DNA from: Vulcanimicrobiota bacterium | GTDB taxonomy: Bacteria; Vulcanimicrobiota; Vulcanimicrobiia; Vulcanimicrobiales; Vulcanimicrobiaceae | Length of the DNA: 48,956 nt | Reading direction: 5' to 3' | Assembly: GCA_003168375.1 (NCBI GenBank) | Contig: PMSI01000006.1 | Coordinates: 1 to 48,956, forward strand | Part shown: positions 23,856 to 32,439 of the stretch, in pieces | Layout: each line of letters begins with the position of its first letter | Numbering within the stretch: the stretch's first letter is position 1 | Made by a program: the position numbers and the translations under genes | The notes under the pieces: model-generated | What the model saw: only the letters and a program-made list of their open reading frames with translations | What the model was told of the DNA's origin: nothing | Database searches by the model: none

Positions 23856-25510
23856 GCCGCGCGGCGCTGCTCCTCCTCCTGGAGCGCGCGCCATTGCACC
23901 TTGCCGGTCGGCCCCCGTGGCAGCGCATCGACGAATGCGATCTCGCGCGGCAGCTTGTAGGCGGCCATGTGCTCGCGCGCCCATGCGATGATCTCGTCGG
24001 CGGTCGCGCTCGCGCCGTCGCGCAGCACGACCAGTGCCTTCACTTGTTCGCCGAGACGCGCGTCGATCGACGCGATCACGCAGGCTTCCTTGATCGCCGG
24101 GTGTCCGAACAGCTTCGTCTCGACCTCGGCCGGCCAAACCTTGAAGCCGCCGGCGTTGATCATGCGCTTGACGCGATCGACCAGAAAGAAATATCCTTCG
24201 TCGTCAGCGTAGCCGAGGTCGCCGGTGCGCAGAAAACGCTTGCCGTCACGTTCGATGAACGCCTCGGCGGTCGCCTCGGGCTGCTTCCAGTACTCGCGCA
24301 TCACCTGCGAACCAGCGATGACGATCTCGCCGGTCTCGTTCGGCCCGAGCTCGCGCAACGTCTCCGGATCGACGACTCGCGAGTCGATGCCGAAGGTCGG
24401 GACGCCGAGGCATTGCAGCTTGGTGCGATCGGGCGGGTTTGCGTGCGTCATCGCGATCGTCTCGGTGAGGCCGTAGCCTTCCATGTAGTTCATGCCGAGC
24501 CGCTCGCTGAGCTCGGTGCCGACCGCGGCCGGAAGCGGCGCACCGCCGCCGCCCAGCGCGACCAGCGAGGCCAACGCCTCGGCGCGATAGCCGGGATGCG
24601 AGAGCAGGTCGACGACCATCGTGCTGATCGCGGTCATCCCGGTACACCGGTAGCGCTCGATCAGCGTGAGCGCGGTCGCGGGATCCCAGCGCGTCATCAT
24701 CACGATCGTCGCACCGTTGCAGAGCCCAGCGTTCATGTCGCCGGTCATCCCGGTGACGTGGAAATACGGCAGCACCGAGAGAATGCGCGCCCCGGGACCG
24801 GTGCTGCCGCCCCACATCGGCGTCGCCCAAGTCGTCGTCTGCACCGAGCGGTGGGTGTGGACGCACCCTTTCGGACGTCCGGTCGTACCGGACGTGTACA
24901 GAAGCAGCGCCATGTCGTCGCCCCCGGTGACGATCGAGCTCGGCACCGCCGTGCCGCGAACCGCGTCGGCGAACCGGACCCAGCCGTCGCCTTCGACCGG
25001 CGCAGCAGGCGCCGCGACGGCGGCCGGCAGCGCGAGATCGGTCTCCCGCTCGAGGTAGTCGGAATACGCCGCGACGACGACGTGCCGCAGACGATACGCG
25101 TGCGGGCGCAGCCGTGACGCGAGCTCCTGGCCGGTGATCGCGACCGTCGCGTCGCTGTCGTCGAGGTACGTTTCGAGTTCTTCGGCGACCAGCATCGGAT
25201 TCAGCGGAACGACGACCGCGTTTGCGCGCAAGATCGCGTAGTACGCGATCACGAACTGCGGCGAGTTCTGCATGTGGAGCAGAACGCGATCGCCGCGCTT
25301 GACGCCCGCCTCGTGCTCGAGATGCCCGGCGAGCGCCTCGACCTCGCGCCACAGCCGCGCGTACGCGATCGGCGTATCGTAGTACACGATCGCCGGATGA
25401 TCGGGCCAGCGTGCGGCGGAGGTCGCGAGGTTGTGCGCGACGCTGGTGGCCGGTACTGGGAACTCGCGCGGGCGGCGTTTCGGCCAGTACGCGAAATGAC
25501 GCTGTTCCAA
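23834..25510 (-). CDS. Acyl-CoA synthetase (AMP-forming)
   Basis: A 558-residue ANL-superfamily enzyme that activates a carboxylic acid, probably a fatty acid, to its CoA thioester through an acyl-AMP. The P-loop-like motif is LLYTSGTTGRPKGCVHTH, the adenine site GYGLTETIAMTH, the hinge region FLRTGDLGYADDEGYFFLVD, and the catalytic Lys lies in the C-terminal PRGPTGKVQWRAL. Chain-length preference cannot be judged. It is divergent from the metallo-beta-lactamase-fold gene, with a palindrome in the 35-base gap. Confidence 0.9.
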   Translation of the reverse strand: MEQRHFAYWPKRRPREFPVPATSVAHNLATSAARWPDHPAIVYYDTPIAYARLWREVEALAGHLEHEAGVKRGDRVLLHMQNSPQFVIAYYAILRANAVVVPLNPMLVAEELETYLDDSDATVAITGQELASRLRPHAYRLRHVVVAAYSDYLERETDLALPAAVAAPAAPVEGDGWVRFADAVRGTAVPSSIVTGGDDMALLLYTSGTTGRPKGCVHTHRSVQTTTWATPMWGGSTGPGARILSVLPYFHVTGMTGDMNAGLCNGATIVMMTRWDPATALTLIERYRCTGMTAISTMVVDLLSHPGYRAEALASLVALGGGGAPLPAAVGTELSERLGMNYMEGYGLTETIAMTHANPPDRTKLQCLGVPTFGIDSRVVDPETLRELGPNETGEIVIAGSQVMREYWKQPEATAEAFIERDGKRFLRTGDLGYADDEGYFFLVDRVKRMINAGGFKVWPAEVETKLFGHPAIKEACVIASIDARLGEQVKALVVLRDGASATADEIIAWAREHMAAYKLPREIAFVDALPRGPTGKVQWRALQEEEQRRAAQVAAPS

Positions 25511-25524
25511 GGGGACTGCCTTCG

Positions 25525-25539
25525 GGCGGTCTAACCGCC
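25525..25539. promoter_or_regulatory. Inverted repeat between divergent genes
   Basis: GGCGGT and ACCGCC form a perfect inverted repeat around CTA in the 35-base gap between the acyl-CoA ligase and the hydrolase. It could be an operator acting on both genes, or a short stem in either leader. Confidence 0.35.
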
Positions 25540-25545
25540 TAGTCC

Positions 25546-26541
25546 TTGTCGATTCCGAGCAACCTGCCGCCGATCACCCAGATCGGCGACCGCATCGTGC
25601 AGATCCGGCTGCCGATGACCGGCAACCCGATGCGCTACATCAACGGCTACCTGCTCGAGGACGACGACGGGCTGACGCTGATCGACTGCGGCTGGAAGGC
25701 CGACGACGTGCTGGCCGCGCTCGAGGAGGGCCTCGCGCTGTGCGGCCATACCGTGCGCGACGTGCGCCGCCTGCTGATCACGCACTTCCATTTCGATCAC
25801 TACGGGCTCGCCGGGACGCTGATCGGCGCGGGCGTTCCGGAGCTGGGGATGCACGAGCGGGACTGGGCGTTCTTGCGCGCCCGCCGCGAACGGCGCGGTG
25901 ACGACGACTCGATCGTGAACGCGTGGCTGGAGCGCAACGGGCTGCCGGTCCAGCCGGAAGACGACGACGACTCGTGGGACCGGTTCGATTACGTGGAACC
26001 GACGCGGATGGTCGAAGACGGCGAACACATCGGCCGCTTGCGCGCGATGTTCACGCCGGGCCACTCACCGGGCCACCTGTGCTTCGTCGACACGGTCTCC
26101 GGGCGGACGTTCACCGGCGACCACGTGCTCGACCCCGTCACGCCGCACGTCGGCATGTGGCACGATGCGAGCCGCGACGCGATGGGCGAGTACGTCGCGT
26201 CGCTGCGGACCGTCGGCGCGCTCGAAACGACCGGCGCGCTGCCGGCGCACGGCGAGGCGTTCCCCGATCTCGCCCGGCGCGTCGACGAGCTCTTGGCGCA
26301 CGAAGCCACGCGCGAAACCGACGTGCTGCATGCGCTCGACGACGGCCCGAAGACCGCTACCGAAGTAGCCGGAGCGCTACGCTGGCGCCGGCGCGGCGAC
26401 CGTTTCGATCAACTGCACCCCGAGCACCAGCAGTTTGCCGTCGCCGAGACGCTCGCGCACCTCGAACACCTGCGCCGCCGCAACGAGGTGACGCGCACCG
26501 ATGCCCCCGCGCGAATCACCTGGGCCCGCGTCCTCGTCTAG
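25546..26541 (+). CDS. Metallo-beta-lactamase-fold hydrolase
   Basis: A 331-residue MBL-fold hydrolase. Metal ligands are in THFHFDHYG (HxHxDH), the GHSPGHLCF histidines, the Asp of FTGDHVLD and the His of LPAHGE. The C-terminal 80 residues look like the winged-helix-type tail of LACTB2-like members (ALRWRRRGDRFDQL and nearby). Substrates of such proteins include thioesters, nucleic acids and lactones; pairing with an acyl-CoA ligase makes a thioester plausible but unproven. The start is TTG 25546, since no ATG precedes the conserved strand. Confidence 0.83.
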   Translation: MSIPSNLPPITQIGDRIVQIRLPMTGNPMRYINGYLLEDDDGLTLIDCGWKADDVLAALEEGLALCGHTVRDVRRLLITHFHFDHYGLAGTLIGAGVPELGMHERDWAFLRARRERRGDDDSIVNAWLERNGLPVQPEDDDDSWDRFDYVEPTRMVEDGEHIGRLRAMFTPGHSPGHLCFVDTVSGRTFTGDHVLDPVTPHVGMWHDASRDAMGEYVASLRTVGALETTGALPAHGEAFPDLARRVDELLAHEATRETDVLHALDDGPKTATEVAGALRWRRRGDRFDQLHPEHQQFAVAETLAHLEHLRRRNEVTRTDAPARITWARVLV

Positions 26542-26557
26542 TCACCCGCACCCTGAA

Positions 26558-28132
26558 CTATTCCCACTCGACGGTGGCGGGGGGTTTTGAGGTGATGTCG
26601 TAGGCGACGCGGTTGACGCCGGGGATCTCGTTCACGATGCGCGCCGAGATGCGCTCGAGCAGATCGTGCGGGAGACGCGCCCAGTCGGCGGTCATCCCGT
26701 CCTCGCTGGTGATCGCGCGGACGCCGACGAGGTTGCCGTAGGTGCGCCCGTCGCCCATCACGCCAACGCTCTTCACCGGGGTGAGGACGGCGAAGTACTG
26801 CCACGGCCGCGGCGAGAGACGGCCTTGCGCGATCGCCGCGTCGATCTCGCTGGTCACGATCCAGTCGGCCTCGCGCACGACCTCGAGCCGCTCGCGCGTG
26901 ATGTCGCCGATGATGCGCACAGCGAGCCCCGGCCCGGGGAACGGCTGTCGCTCGACGATCGCGTTCGGCAGCCCGAGGACGCGCCCGGCTTCGCGCACCT
27001 CATCTTTGAACAGCGCGCGGAGCGGTTCGACGAGTCCCAGCGCCATGCGTTCCGGCAACCCGCCGACGTTGTGGTGCGACTTGATCTTGTGCCCGGCCTT
27101 CGAGCCCGGCGTTTTCGACTCGATCACGTCGGGATAGAGCGTCCCCTGCACCAGGAAGCGGACGTCCGGGATCTTCTTCGCTTCTTCTTCGAAGATCGCG
27201 ATGAACTCGTGCCCGATGCGGATGCGCTTCTCCTCGGGATCGCCGATCCCGGCGAGCCGCTCGAGGAACCGCCGTTCCGCATCGATATGGATGACACTGA
27301 GGTGCAGCACGTCGCGGAATGCGGCGATCACGCCGAGCGACTCGTTCTTGCGCATCAGCCCGGTGTCGACGTAGATGCAGGTCAGCTGCTTCCCGATCGC
27401 GCGCGCGACCAGCGTCGCGGCGACCGCGGAATCGACGCCGCCCGAAAGCGCGCACAGCACGTTGGCGTCGCCGACCTGCGCGCGCACCTTTTCGATCGCG
27501 TCGTCGACCCACGAGTCCATCCGCCATGCCGGCGCGATCCCGGCGATCGTGTGCAGGAAGTTCTCGAGGATCGCGGTGCCGGCTTCGGTATGCACGACCT
27601 CCGGGTGGAACAACGTCGCGTAGATCTTGCGAACCTCGTCGCCCATCACCGCGACCGGTGAACTGGCCGTATGAGCCAGGCCGGTGAAGCCGGGCGGGAT
27701 GCTCTCGACCGAATCGCCGTGCGACATCCACACTCTCGATTCGGTTGGGACGCCTAATAACAACGGAGCGTCAGCCCGGTCGACGACGAGCTGCGCGGGA
27801 CCGAACTCGCTATGGCCGAGCCGGACGAGGCCGCCGCCGAAGCGCTTCACCAGCAGCTGCATACCATAGCAAATCCCGAGCAACGGCAAGCCGCTGCCGT
27901 ACACGCGCGAATCGCAGTCGAGCGCGTCGTCGCCAAAGGTCGATTCCGGGCCGCCGCTGAGCACGATCGCCGACGGCTCGCGCTTCGCGATCTCGTCCCA
28001 CGAGACGTCGAACGGCAACAGCTCGGAGTAGACGTTCGCCTCGCGCGCGCGGCGCGCAATCAGCTGGCTGACCTGCGAGCCGAAGTCGAGGATGACGACG
28101 GTCGCGGGCTTCGCCTGCACGGGAGTGGTCAT
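26558..28132 (-). CDS. guaA: GMP synthase (glutamine-hydrolysing)
   Basis: Converts XMP to GMP using ATP and glutamine. The 524-residue protein has the class I glutamine amidotransferase domain (Cys in LLGICYGMQLL, His/Glu in LFHPEVVHT). The ATP-pyrophosphatase domain follows with the P-loop ALSGGVDSAVAATL, then the dimerisation domain ending KPPATVEWE. It is the last gene of the ten-gene purine operon; its ATG overlaps the stop of the upstream Uma2 gene by 4 bases. Confidence 0.97.
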   Translation of the reverse strand: MTTPVQAKPATVVILDFGSQVSQLIARRAREANVYSELLPFDVSWDEIAKREPSAIVLSGGPESTFGDDALDCDSRVYGSGLPLLGICYGMQLLVKRFGGGLVRLGHSEFGPAQLVVDRADAPLLLGVPTESRVWMSHGDSVESIPPGFTGLAHTASSPVAVMGDEVRKIYATLFHPEVVHTEAGTAILENFLHTIAGIAPAWRMDSWVDDAIEKVRAQVGDANVLCALSGGVDSAVAATLVARAIGKQLTCIYVDTGLMRKNESLGVIAAFRDVLHLSVIHIDAERRFLERLAGIGDPEEKRIRIGHEFIAIFEEEAKKIPDVRFLVQGTLYPDVIESKTPGSKAGHKIKSHHNVGGLPERMALGLVEPLRALFKDEVREAGRVLGLPNAIVERQPFPGPGLAVRIIGDITRERLEVVREADWIVTSEIDAAIAQGRLSPRPWQYFAVLTPVKSVGVMGDGRTYGNLVGVRAITSEDGMTADWARLPHDLLERISARIVNEIPGVNRVAYDITSKPPATVEWE

Positions 28133-28692
28133 TCCGGCCAGAGTTCGTCCACGGCGAAGCCGAACCCCGGAAGAATATCGGGAAACTCGACGCGTCCGCC
28201 GGGCGGAACGCTCAGCGGCGGGACCCCGGCGCGGTGGATTTCGACGACTCGTTGCCCGGGGTCGACGTAGACAACGATGTCGATGCGTTGCGACAGAAGC
28301 AGGTCAAGCTTAGCTCGGCACGCTCTTTCGCTCTGTTTGCTCGACCGGATCTCGAACACGAGTTCCGGCACGACACGTGCGAACGAGCGCGGGACTTTTG
28401 GCATACGAACACGCGAAACATAGGTAACGTCCGGCGCCATGAGGTCGCCATCCGCGAAGAGAATACCGCCATTCGAATCAAAGACGTAGCCGAGCTTCCT
28501 CTCCTCGATCCATGCTTGGATGCGTGAGCCTATCAGCATAACGAGATGCGCTGATACGAAATCGTGGGGCGGCACGACAACATACTCGCCGTTTCGAATT
28601 TCCAGATCGTAAGCGGGATGTTTCCGCTGGATTGCGTCCAGTAGCTCCCAGTACGTCGGATCGTCTTTGTGTTCCAACCGAACGGCGTTCAC
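28129..28692 (-). CDS. Uma2-family (DUF820) PD-(D/E)XK nuclease-like protein
   Basis: A 187-residue member of the Uma2 family, which has a restriction-endonuclease-like fold and unknown biological role. The family pattern is clear: ILFADGDLMAPDVTYVSR supplies the Asp, and PELVFEIRSSKQ supplies the Glu-x-Lys-like end (here E-I-R, so the catalytic Lys may be displaced). DPGQRVVEIHR follows. The GTG start overlaps the stop of the second purP by 4 bases, and its own stop overlaps guaA by 4 bases, so it is translationally embedded in the purine operon. Confidence 0.82.
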   Translation of the reverse strand: MNAVRLEHKDDPTYWELLDAIQRKHPAYDLEIRNGEYVVVPPHDFVSAHLVMLIGSRIQAWIEERKLGYVFDSNGGILFADGDLMAPDVTYVSRVRMPKVPRSFARVVPELVFEIRSSKQSERACRAKLDLLLSQRIDIVVYVDPGQRVVEIHRAGVPPLSVPPGGRVEFPDILPGFGFAVDELWPE

Positions 28693-29825
28693 GTCAGTAC
28701 CTCCTCGAGCCGGCCTTGGTCGCGGGCCCAGACCAGCTCCATGGCGATCCGTTCGCCGACCGAGACGTCGCGTCCCCACCGGTAGGCGGTGTAGGGCGTG
28801 TAGCGCGTGCCGGGCGAGCCCGGGATGCGCAGGCTCACGTCGTAGCAGACGAAGTCCTTCGGCGGGCCGCTGACGATGACGCACTGCAGCGCGAACGGGC
28901 CGATCACGCCGACGCCGTCGACTGCGCGCGCGGCCAGAACGAACCGTTCGCCCATCTCGAACGCCTTCTCCAGCATCGACTCGGTCAGCGTCGCCGCGAT
29001 GTGCCCCGCTTCTTCCATGCGGACGGGCTCGTCGGCGAGGTCGCGCGCCTGTTTGAACGGGAGGCCGACCAGGCCGTCACGGTTCGTTTGCCGCCGCGTG
29101 TCGGTGCCGAGCAGCTCCAGCTCGCCGAGCACCGGCGACCAGAAGAAGTTCAAGTTGATCGTCGGGCCGAGCAGAAACTCCTCGATCACCGCGCCGCGCA
29201 GACCTTCTGCCGTCACGATGCCGTCGTGAAGCAGCCGCTCCGCCGTGTGCTCGTACTCGTTCTCATCGCGCGCGAGGAAGAACGCGCGCTCGAACGAGAC
29301 CTTCGCGTGCGGGGCCTTGATCATCACCAGCGTGTTGATCTGGTCGGGCGAGCCGATCCGGCGCGGATAGCGGATCCCTGCGCGGTCCATGAGGGCGTAT
29401 TGATTCTCGGGCTCGTCGCGTTCCTCGGCGCGCAGCAGCCGCCGGTTTCCGAAGAACGGCACCCGCATGCGTTCTTCGATCTCGGTGTACGAATAGCGTT
29501 GGTGAAGGTACACCTCGAACGAGCGGTTCGGGACGAACACGACGCTCTCGCGGCGTAGCCGCTGCTGCACGTCGTCGTCGAGGACGTCGGCGAACGCCGC
29601 GAGTTCGAGCGTCGCATCGACGCAGCCGCGCGGCGGTCCGTCGGAGCGGCGCGCATAGTACGCATCGTAGGTCGTGTTGCGCCCGCGCTCCGTGACGATC
29701 AGGTTGCGCAGGCCCTGCGCGCGCGCGCCCGCGGCCACATCGAGCGCCGAATGGCTCCCGATCGAGCACAGCGTCAGACTGCCCGCGTCGTAGGACGCTA
29801 GTGTCCCCTTCAGATCGAACGGCAC
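28689..29825 (-). CDS. PurP paralogue with divergent active site
   Basis: A 378-residue ATP-grasp protein of the PurP (FAICAR synthetase) family. The opening LTLCSIGSHSAL, the segment RVPFFGNRRLL and the DTRRQTNRDGLVGLP strand match PurP. The glycine-rich ATP loop of true PurP is replaced by KAPHAKVSFERAF. The HYFYSP strand reads NFFWSP, and the C-terminal metal-binding MEISAR becomes YDVSLR with the following GG/GT loop lost. Archaeal genomes also carry divergent PurP copies. It may be a regulatory subunit or have another substrate. GTG 29825 is 10 bases after the previous stop. Confidence 0.75.
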   Translation of the reverse strand: MPFDLKGTLASYDAGSLTLCSIGSHSALDVAAGARAQGLRNLIVTERGRNTTYDAYYARRSDGPPRGCVDATLELAAFADVLDDDVQQRLRRESVVFVPNRSFEVYLHQRYSYTEIEERMRVPFFGNRRLLRAEERDEPENQYALMDRAGIRYPRRIGSPDQINTLVMIKAPHAKVSFERAFFLARDENEYEHTAERLLHDGIVTAEGLRGAVIEEFLLGPTINLNFFWSPVLGELELLGTDTRRQTNRDGLVGLPFKQARDLADEPVRMEEAGHIAATLTESMLEKAFEMGERFVLAARAVDGVGVIGPFALQCVIVSGPPKDFVCYDVSLRIPGSPGTRYTPYTAYRWGRDVSVGERIAMELVWARDQGRLEEVLT

Positions 29826-29835
29826 GCCGAATCCA

Positions 29836-30960
29836 CTACGACGAGATGAAGGCCCTCGCCTCGCTCGAGGTCGGGTAGTTGACCAGCAGCGTCCGGCGGA
29901 CGTCCTGCTGCGCCGCTTTGGCCTCCGGCGTCCCCGCACGTCCGAGGGTGTCGTAGGCGCGCTTGTAGAGCCTCGGCAGCTCGTAGTCGCGCGGATACTG
30001 GTGCTGCCAGTCGTCAAGAGAATCCACGACCCATATCGTGTCCTTGGTCATCTGGCCGCCCCAGCCGGCGTCGAGGTACTTCCCGATCCGTGTCAGCTCG
30101 TTCCGAACCCCGATCGGCGAGAGCTTCGTGCGTCCGAAATACTCGTCGGCAGGCGCGGTGATCATCAGAAACGTGTCGTGCGAGACGACGTGACCGATCA
30201 CCGCAAGCCCGTGCGCGGACGCGCGGTGCGAAGCGACGACCCTGGCAGCCTCGCGCTCGTCAGGCGAATAGCCTGGGCCGGCGTTCCGCGCCGCATCGAC
30301 CATCGGAAAGAACACTTTTCCCATATCCTGGGGCACCGAGCCGATCGGGAACGTATTCTGCGCGGCGCGCTGGAAGGCGAGCGTGCGCCAGCGCGTGTTC
30401 TCGGTGAGGTTGTACGCGCGCAGATCGGCGTCGACCTGACCCAGCAGCGCCTGCACGTCGCCCGGATACTTCTCCGCCAGGACCGCCGCGTCGGCGTCGG
30501 CGTCCGCCGCCAGCTTCGCGGCGCTCGCGTCCTCAGCGTCGAGCTTTGCGAGCAGAGCGCGCGCGGCCGGACCGCGGTCGGCATCGTTCTGCCACCCCTG
30601 CGCGGCCAGGCGCACGTACCACTCGGCGGCGTCGTTGCTCACCAGCGGATCGTACGAGAGCTGCGTCGCGAGATCGACGGTGATCCCCTTGATCGCCAGG
30701 TTCTGGGGGTCGTCGCGCCGGCGCAGTTCGTAGCCGCGTCCCGCGTCGAGCACCGCCGAGAAGTAATCCAGCTCATCGGCAAGATGCCAGCCGGCGGCTG
30801 CGCCCTTGTCGTACGCCGCCTTCATCTGCCGGTACAGCTGCGCAGGATCGATGTCGAGCGCTGCACGTACCGGCACGAACGGCAGCGCGACGAGGAGCGC
30901 TGCGAACAGCGCCGCGACGAATCTAGCGATTGCCGACCGTTGTGTCGTCGAGGACTGCAT
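29836..30960 (-). CDS. Exported protein of unknown function inside the purine operon
   Basis: A 374-residue protein with a signal peptide (IARFVAALFAALLVALPFVP) and an Ala-rich, largely helical body. I recognise no family. Its start codon ATG 30960 lies 38 bases inside the end of purP, in another frame, and it ends 10 bases before the second purP gene. It is therefore locked into the operon. Charged and aromatic stretches such as GGQMTKDTIWVVDSLDDWQH look like a folded domain. Nothing in the sequence explains why an exported protein should sit between two purine enzymes. Confidence 0.6.
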   Translation of the reverse strand: MQSSTTQRSAIARFVAALFAALLVALPFVPVRAALDIDPAQLYRQMKAAYDKGAAAGWHLADELDYFSAVLDAGRGYELRRRDDPQNLAIKGITVDLATQLSYDPLVSNDAAEWYVRLAAQGWQNDADRGPAARALLAKLDAEDASAAKLAADADADAAVLAEKYPGDVQALLGQVDADLRAYNLTENTRWRTLAFQRAAQNTFPIGSVPQDMGKVFFPMVDAARNAGPGYSPDEREAARVVASHRASAHGLAVIGHVVSHDTFLMITAPADEYFGRTKLSPIGVRNELTRIGKYLDAGWGGQMTKDTIWVVDSLDDWQHQYPRDYELPRLYKRAYDTLGRAGTPEAKAAQQDVRRTLLVNYPTSSEARAFISS

Positions 30961-32005
30961 CGAGCGAGTTGGACAACAGCGCATTCTTGATCTCTCGTGC
31001 GATTCGGCGTCCGGTGGACATGGGCTCGCTGTAGTTCAGATACGAGTACGGAGAACCGTCGATGAACAGGTTCGTACCCGCAACGATCCGAGCCGAGATC
31101 TCCATGATGTAGAACTGGGTGTCCGGTGTGATGATCGTCTCGATACAGAACGCGCCGAACAGCCCCTTCGGGCCGCAGATCTCCTGGCTGACGCGGACGA
31201 CGTCCTCGCCCATCCGGTAGGCCTCGGCGAGCATCGACTCGCGCAGGCTGATCGGCTGGTTGCCGACCACGACGTACGAAGGATCGAGGTCCATCCCGGC
31301 CTGCGCTTGCGAGGGGATGCGGCCGAGCGAGTCGACGTTCGTCTCGTAGCGCCGGTCCATCGACATGATTTCGAGCTTGCCGGTCAGCGGCGAGTAGAAG
31401 TAGTGGATGTAGAGTGGGACGCCGATGATGTACTCTTGGAGGATGTAGTTCTGCCGCGCGAGCAGCGAGGCGCGCTCTTCGAAGTCCATCGCGTCGCGCA
31501 GGAACATGTAGCCCTTGCCGCCCTGCGCTCCGTACAGCTTGACGATGACGGGGCGGTCGATCTCGGCGCCGGTCTTGAACTGGCGTGGAAGCTTGAGCCC
31601 GGCGCGAAGCAGCCAATCGCGCTGCAGCTCGCGGCTCGCTTCCCAGTCGAGCACGGCCTTGTTCCCGAAGTACGGGATGTTCATCTTCTTGTGCTCTTCG
31701 AGCGAGAGATACGCGACGAACGAGCCGTGCGGGACGATGATGATCTTGCGCTTCTCGAGCTCGGGCACGAGCCCCATGAAGTCGCTGTACTTCGAGATCG
31801 TGATCACTTCGTCGATGAAGGCGTAGGAGCTGTAGAGCCGCGCGGTCTCGCGGCTCGCGATCGCCAGCGTACCGAACCCCTCGTCGCGCGCACCCTTGAG
31901 GATCTGCAGCGCGGAGTGCGAGCCGAGCGTGGCGATCGTATACATCTCGCCGACGCCGCTCCGTCGCGGATTTGCCTGAGGAAGGGGCTCGACCATCATC
32001 GTCAT
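30923..32005 (-). CDS. purP: FAICAR synthetase PurP (formate-dependent), archaeal type
   Basis: A 360-residue ATP-grasp ligase that formylates AICAR with formate and ATP, the archaeal alternative to the folate-dependent PurH step. Conserved segments match archaeal PurP closely: YTIATLGSHSALQILKGA (22-39), VPHGSFVAYL (91-100), the ATP loop VIVKLYGAQGGKGY (153-166), HYFYSPLTGKLEIMSMDRRY (201-220) and the metal end MEISARIVAGTN (301-312). ATG 32005 overlaps the PurS-like stop by 4 bases. No PurH is present in the window. The close match and operon position make the call firm. Confidence 0.9.
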   Translation of the reverse strand: MTMMVEPLPQANPRRSGVGEMYTIATLGSHSALQILKGARDEGFGTLAIASRETARLYSSYAFIDEVITISKYSDFMGLVPELEKRKIIIVPHGSFVAYLSLEEHKKMNIPYFGNKAVLDWEASRELQRDWLLRAGLKLPRQFKTGAEIDRPVIVKLYGAQGGKGYMFLRDAMDFEERASLLARQNYILQEYIIGVPLYIHYFYSPLTGKLEIMSMDRRYETNVDSLGRIPSQAQAGMDLDPSYVVVGNQPISLRESMLAEAYRMGEDVVRVSQEICGPKGLFGAFCIETIITPDTQFYIMEISARIVAGTNLFIDGSPYSYLNYSEPMSTGRRIAREIKNALLSNSLDAVLDDTTVGNR

Positions 32006-32439
32006 GCTGTAATTGCCACCTGAAACGCGGGATTGCACAGAAAGGTCTCGACCGCCCGCTCGAGATCGGCAGGCGCGATGTCGCGCCCGGAATCGTCGAG
32101 TAAACGCCAGGCCGTGCGTCGGCGGATGGCGCGCACTCCAGGGATCGCGCGGCCGCCCACGAGGGTTACCCGGGCTTCGTCGCGCGAGGCGATCCATACC
32201 TCGCCCGGCGCCGGCCGGTCGGAGTCCCGCGCGAGCAAGCGGTGCTTGTTGGGGTTGTGGATCGTCTCGATCGAGGAGATCGTCGCGGTCAGGTCGCCGG
32301 CCGGCGCGTCGACGACGAACAGCCAGATGTCGGCCCGCACGACGCGCGCGACGGGGATGCCGAGCCGGGCGAGCGTCTCGAACGCCGTGAACGCCTCGTT
32401 GTCCGGGATCGTCAGCGTCACCGCGAACGTCTGCGTCAC
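32002..32439 (-). CDS. PurS-like subunit, apparently two fused units
   Basis: A 145-residue protein at the position of purS, between purQ and purP. PurS (about 80 residues) bridges PurQ and PurL in FGAM synthetase. Residues 5-69 follow the PurS pattern (strand, helix FETLARLG, strand, then helix ending IHNPNKH). Residues 97-143 again look like the second half of PurS, IPGVRAIRRRTAWRLL then AVETFLCNPAFQVAI, comparable to the usual LLANPxIxxYxI end. It thus resembles a fused PurS pair with one unit trimmed. Similarity is weak, so the call rests partly on context. It overlaps both neighbours by 4 bases. Confidence 0.58.
   Translation of the reverse strand: MTQTFAVTLTIPDNEAFTAFETLARLGIPVARVVRADIWLFVVDAPAGDLTATISSIETIHNPNKHRLLARDSDRPAPGEVWIASRDEARVTLVGGRAIPGVRAIRRRTAWRLLDDSGRDIAPADLERAVETFLCNPAFQVAITA

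Noticed and set aside
28689-32005. The two ATP-grasp genes as PurT or PurK
   Set aside because: Their opening TLGSHSAL/SIGSHSAL strands and C-terminal metal ends match PurP, not PurT or PurK.
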